This document shows positions 6,527 to 6,969 of a stretch of 6,969 nt of DNA, piece by piece. Numbering within the stretch: position 1 is the first letter of the stretch; each line of letters starts with the position of its first letter. Below the pieces are notes generated by a model. It was given only the letters and a program-made list of their open reading frames with translations, did no database searches and was not told the origin of the DNA. Both the position numbers and the translations under genes were made by a program. The DNA is from Planctomycetota bacterium (GTDB lineage: Bacteria > Planctomycetota > Planctomycetia > Isosphaerales > Isosphaeraceae), in NCBI GenBank assembly GCA_021778575.1, contig JAJYCH010000258.1:1-6969 (forward strand). The letters run 5' to 3'.

Positions 6527-6969
6527 ATGCCCACTCCAGCGCTCCGGCTTAATCCTCGACTTGTCTCGGGATCTCGTCGGAGCGCCGACCTGGCGGCGGT
6601 CTCGACGGTCCTGGTCGGTCTGCTGGTTCTTGTCGGCTGGTGGTTCGACCTGCTGATCCTCAAGAGCCTTTTCGCCGGGCATGCGACGATGAAAGCCAAC
6701 ACGGCGCTGGGGTTCGTGTTGGCGGGTCTGGCGGTCGGGATTCTCCGATCCCAACACGGGTCGCGGTTCTCGAGGCTGGCGGGCTGGACTTGTACCTGGT
6801 TGACCTTCTCGATCGGGTCGTTAACGCTTGTCGAGTATGTCTTTGGACTCGATCTCGCCATTGATGAGTTCTGGTTCAAGGACGGCAGGACTCTGCGATT
6901 TCCGGGGCGGATGGCTCTGTCCACGGCAATTGGCTTTCTGATCGTCGGCACCACGCTGCTGCTTCGTGA
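6527..6969 (+). CDS. N-terminal membrane domain of a sensor protein (likely sensor kinase or similar), partial
   Basis: The frame is open to the window end: 147 complete codons, no stop. Four hydrophobic segments are visible at about residues 22-44, 57-74, 84-106 and 128-146. The motifs TMKANTALGFVLAGLAVGIL (54-73), LVEYVFGLDLAIDEFWFKD (101-119) and FPGRMALSTAIGFLIVGTTL (125-144) match, from memory of the family, the multi-pass N-terminal domain found before PAS, histidine kinase or GGDEF modules ('TMKPNTAL...', '...GWDLGID...', 'PGRM.PNTAL...'). The signalling output domain lies outside the window, so the type of sensor is not known. Start chosen by GGAGG spacing; ATG 6524 or 6500 are alternatives. 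It is divergent from PSD1 and shares its upstream region, which hints at, but does not show, joint regulation. Confidence 0.75.
   Translation, partial: MPTPALRLNPRLVSGSRRSADLAAVSTVLVGLLVLVGWWFDLLILKSLFAGHATMKANTALGFVLAGLAVGILRSQHGSRFSRLAGWTCTWLTFSIGSLTLVEYVFGLDLAIDEFWFKDGRTLRFPGRMALSTAIGFLIVGTTLLLR

Noticed and set aside
6298..6552. 84-codon plus-strand frame in the intergenic region
   Set aside because: No family features and no clear ribosome binding site; it runs into the sensor gene in another frame. The AT-rich composition fits promoter DNA better.

Overview
The window looks like part of a planctomycete chromosome (phylum Planctomycetota). The evidence is a two-gene cassette typical of that phylum: a long protein with a planctomycete cytochrome c domain followed by DUF1549 and DUF1553 (the 'PSD1' architecture), next to a Tat-exported DUF1501 protein. 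GC-rich coding sequence fits a lineage such as the Isosphaeraceae, but family-level placement is inference.

Layout. A sulfotransferase gene (142-1218, plus strand) converges on a minus-strand cassette across a hairpin region (1245-1289). Reading the minus strand from right to left, the cassette is: the PSD1 gene (6100 to 2957); a 178-base spacer with two related GC-rich palindromes and a tandem decamer; the DUF1501 gene (2778 to 1363); and a 24-codon WD40-repeat remnant whose ATG overlaps the DUF1501 stop codon. A divergent intergenic region of about 400 bases (6101-6499) contains a 34-base interrupted palindrome. Beyond it, a plus-strand membrane sensor gene starts near 6527 and runs off the window.

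The two most notable points are lesions. First, the PSD1 gene is split by one in-frame TAG (4919-4921). Both halves are otherwise open and family-like in the same frame (393 codons before, 653 after), and the stop falls in a helical linker between DUF1549 and DUF1553. It may be a very recent nonsense mutation, a sequence error or a read-through site. Second, the WD40 remnant suggests that a full WD40-repeat gene once followed DUF1501 and was almost wholly deleted, leaving its final repeat, stop codon and terminator region.

How the genes work together: PSD1 (Sec-type signal, CxxCH haem motifs) and DUF1501 (Tat signal, alkaline-phosphatase-like fold clan) are probably co-transcribed and act outside the cytoplasm. 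The biochemical role of this cassette is not established. Nothing in the sequence ties the sulfotransferase or the sensor to it beyond proximity. I found no CRISPR array, tRNA, rRNA, transposase or prophage gene. The cassette itself is a known family, so I do not claim a wholly new system.
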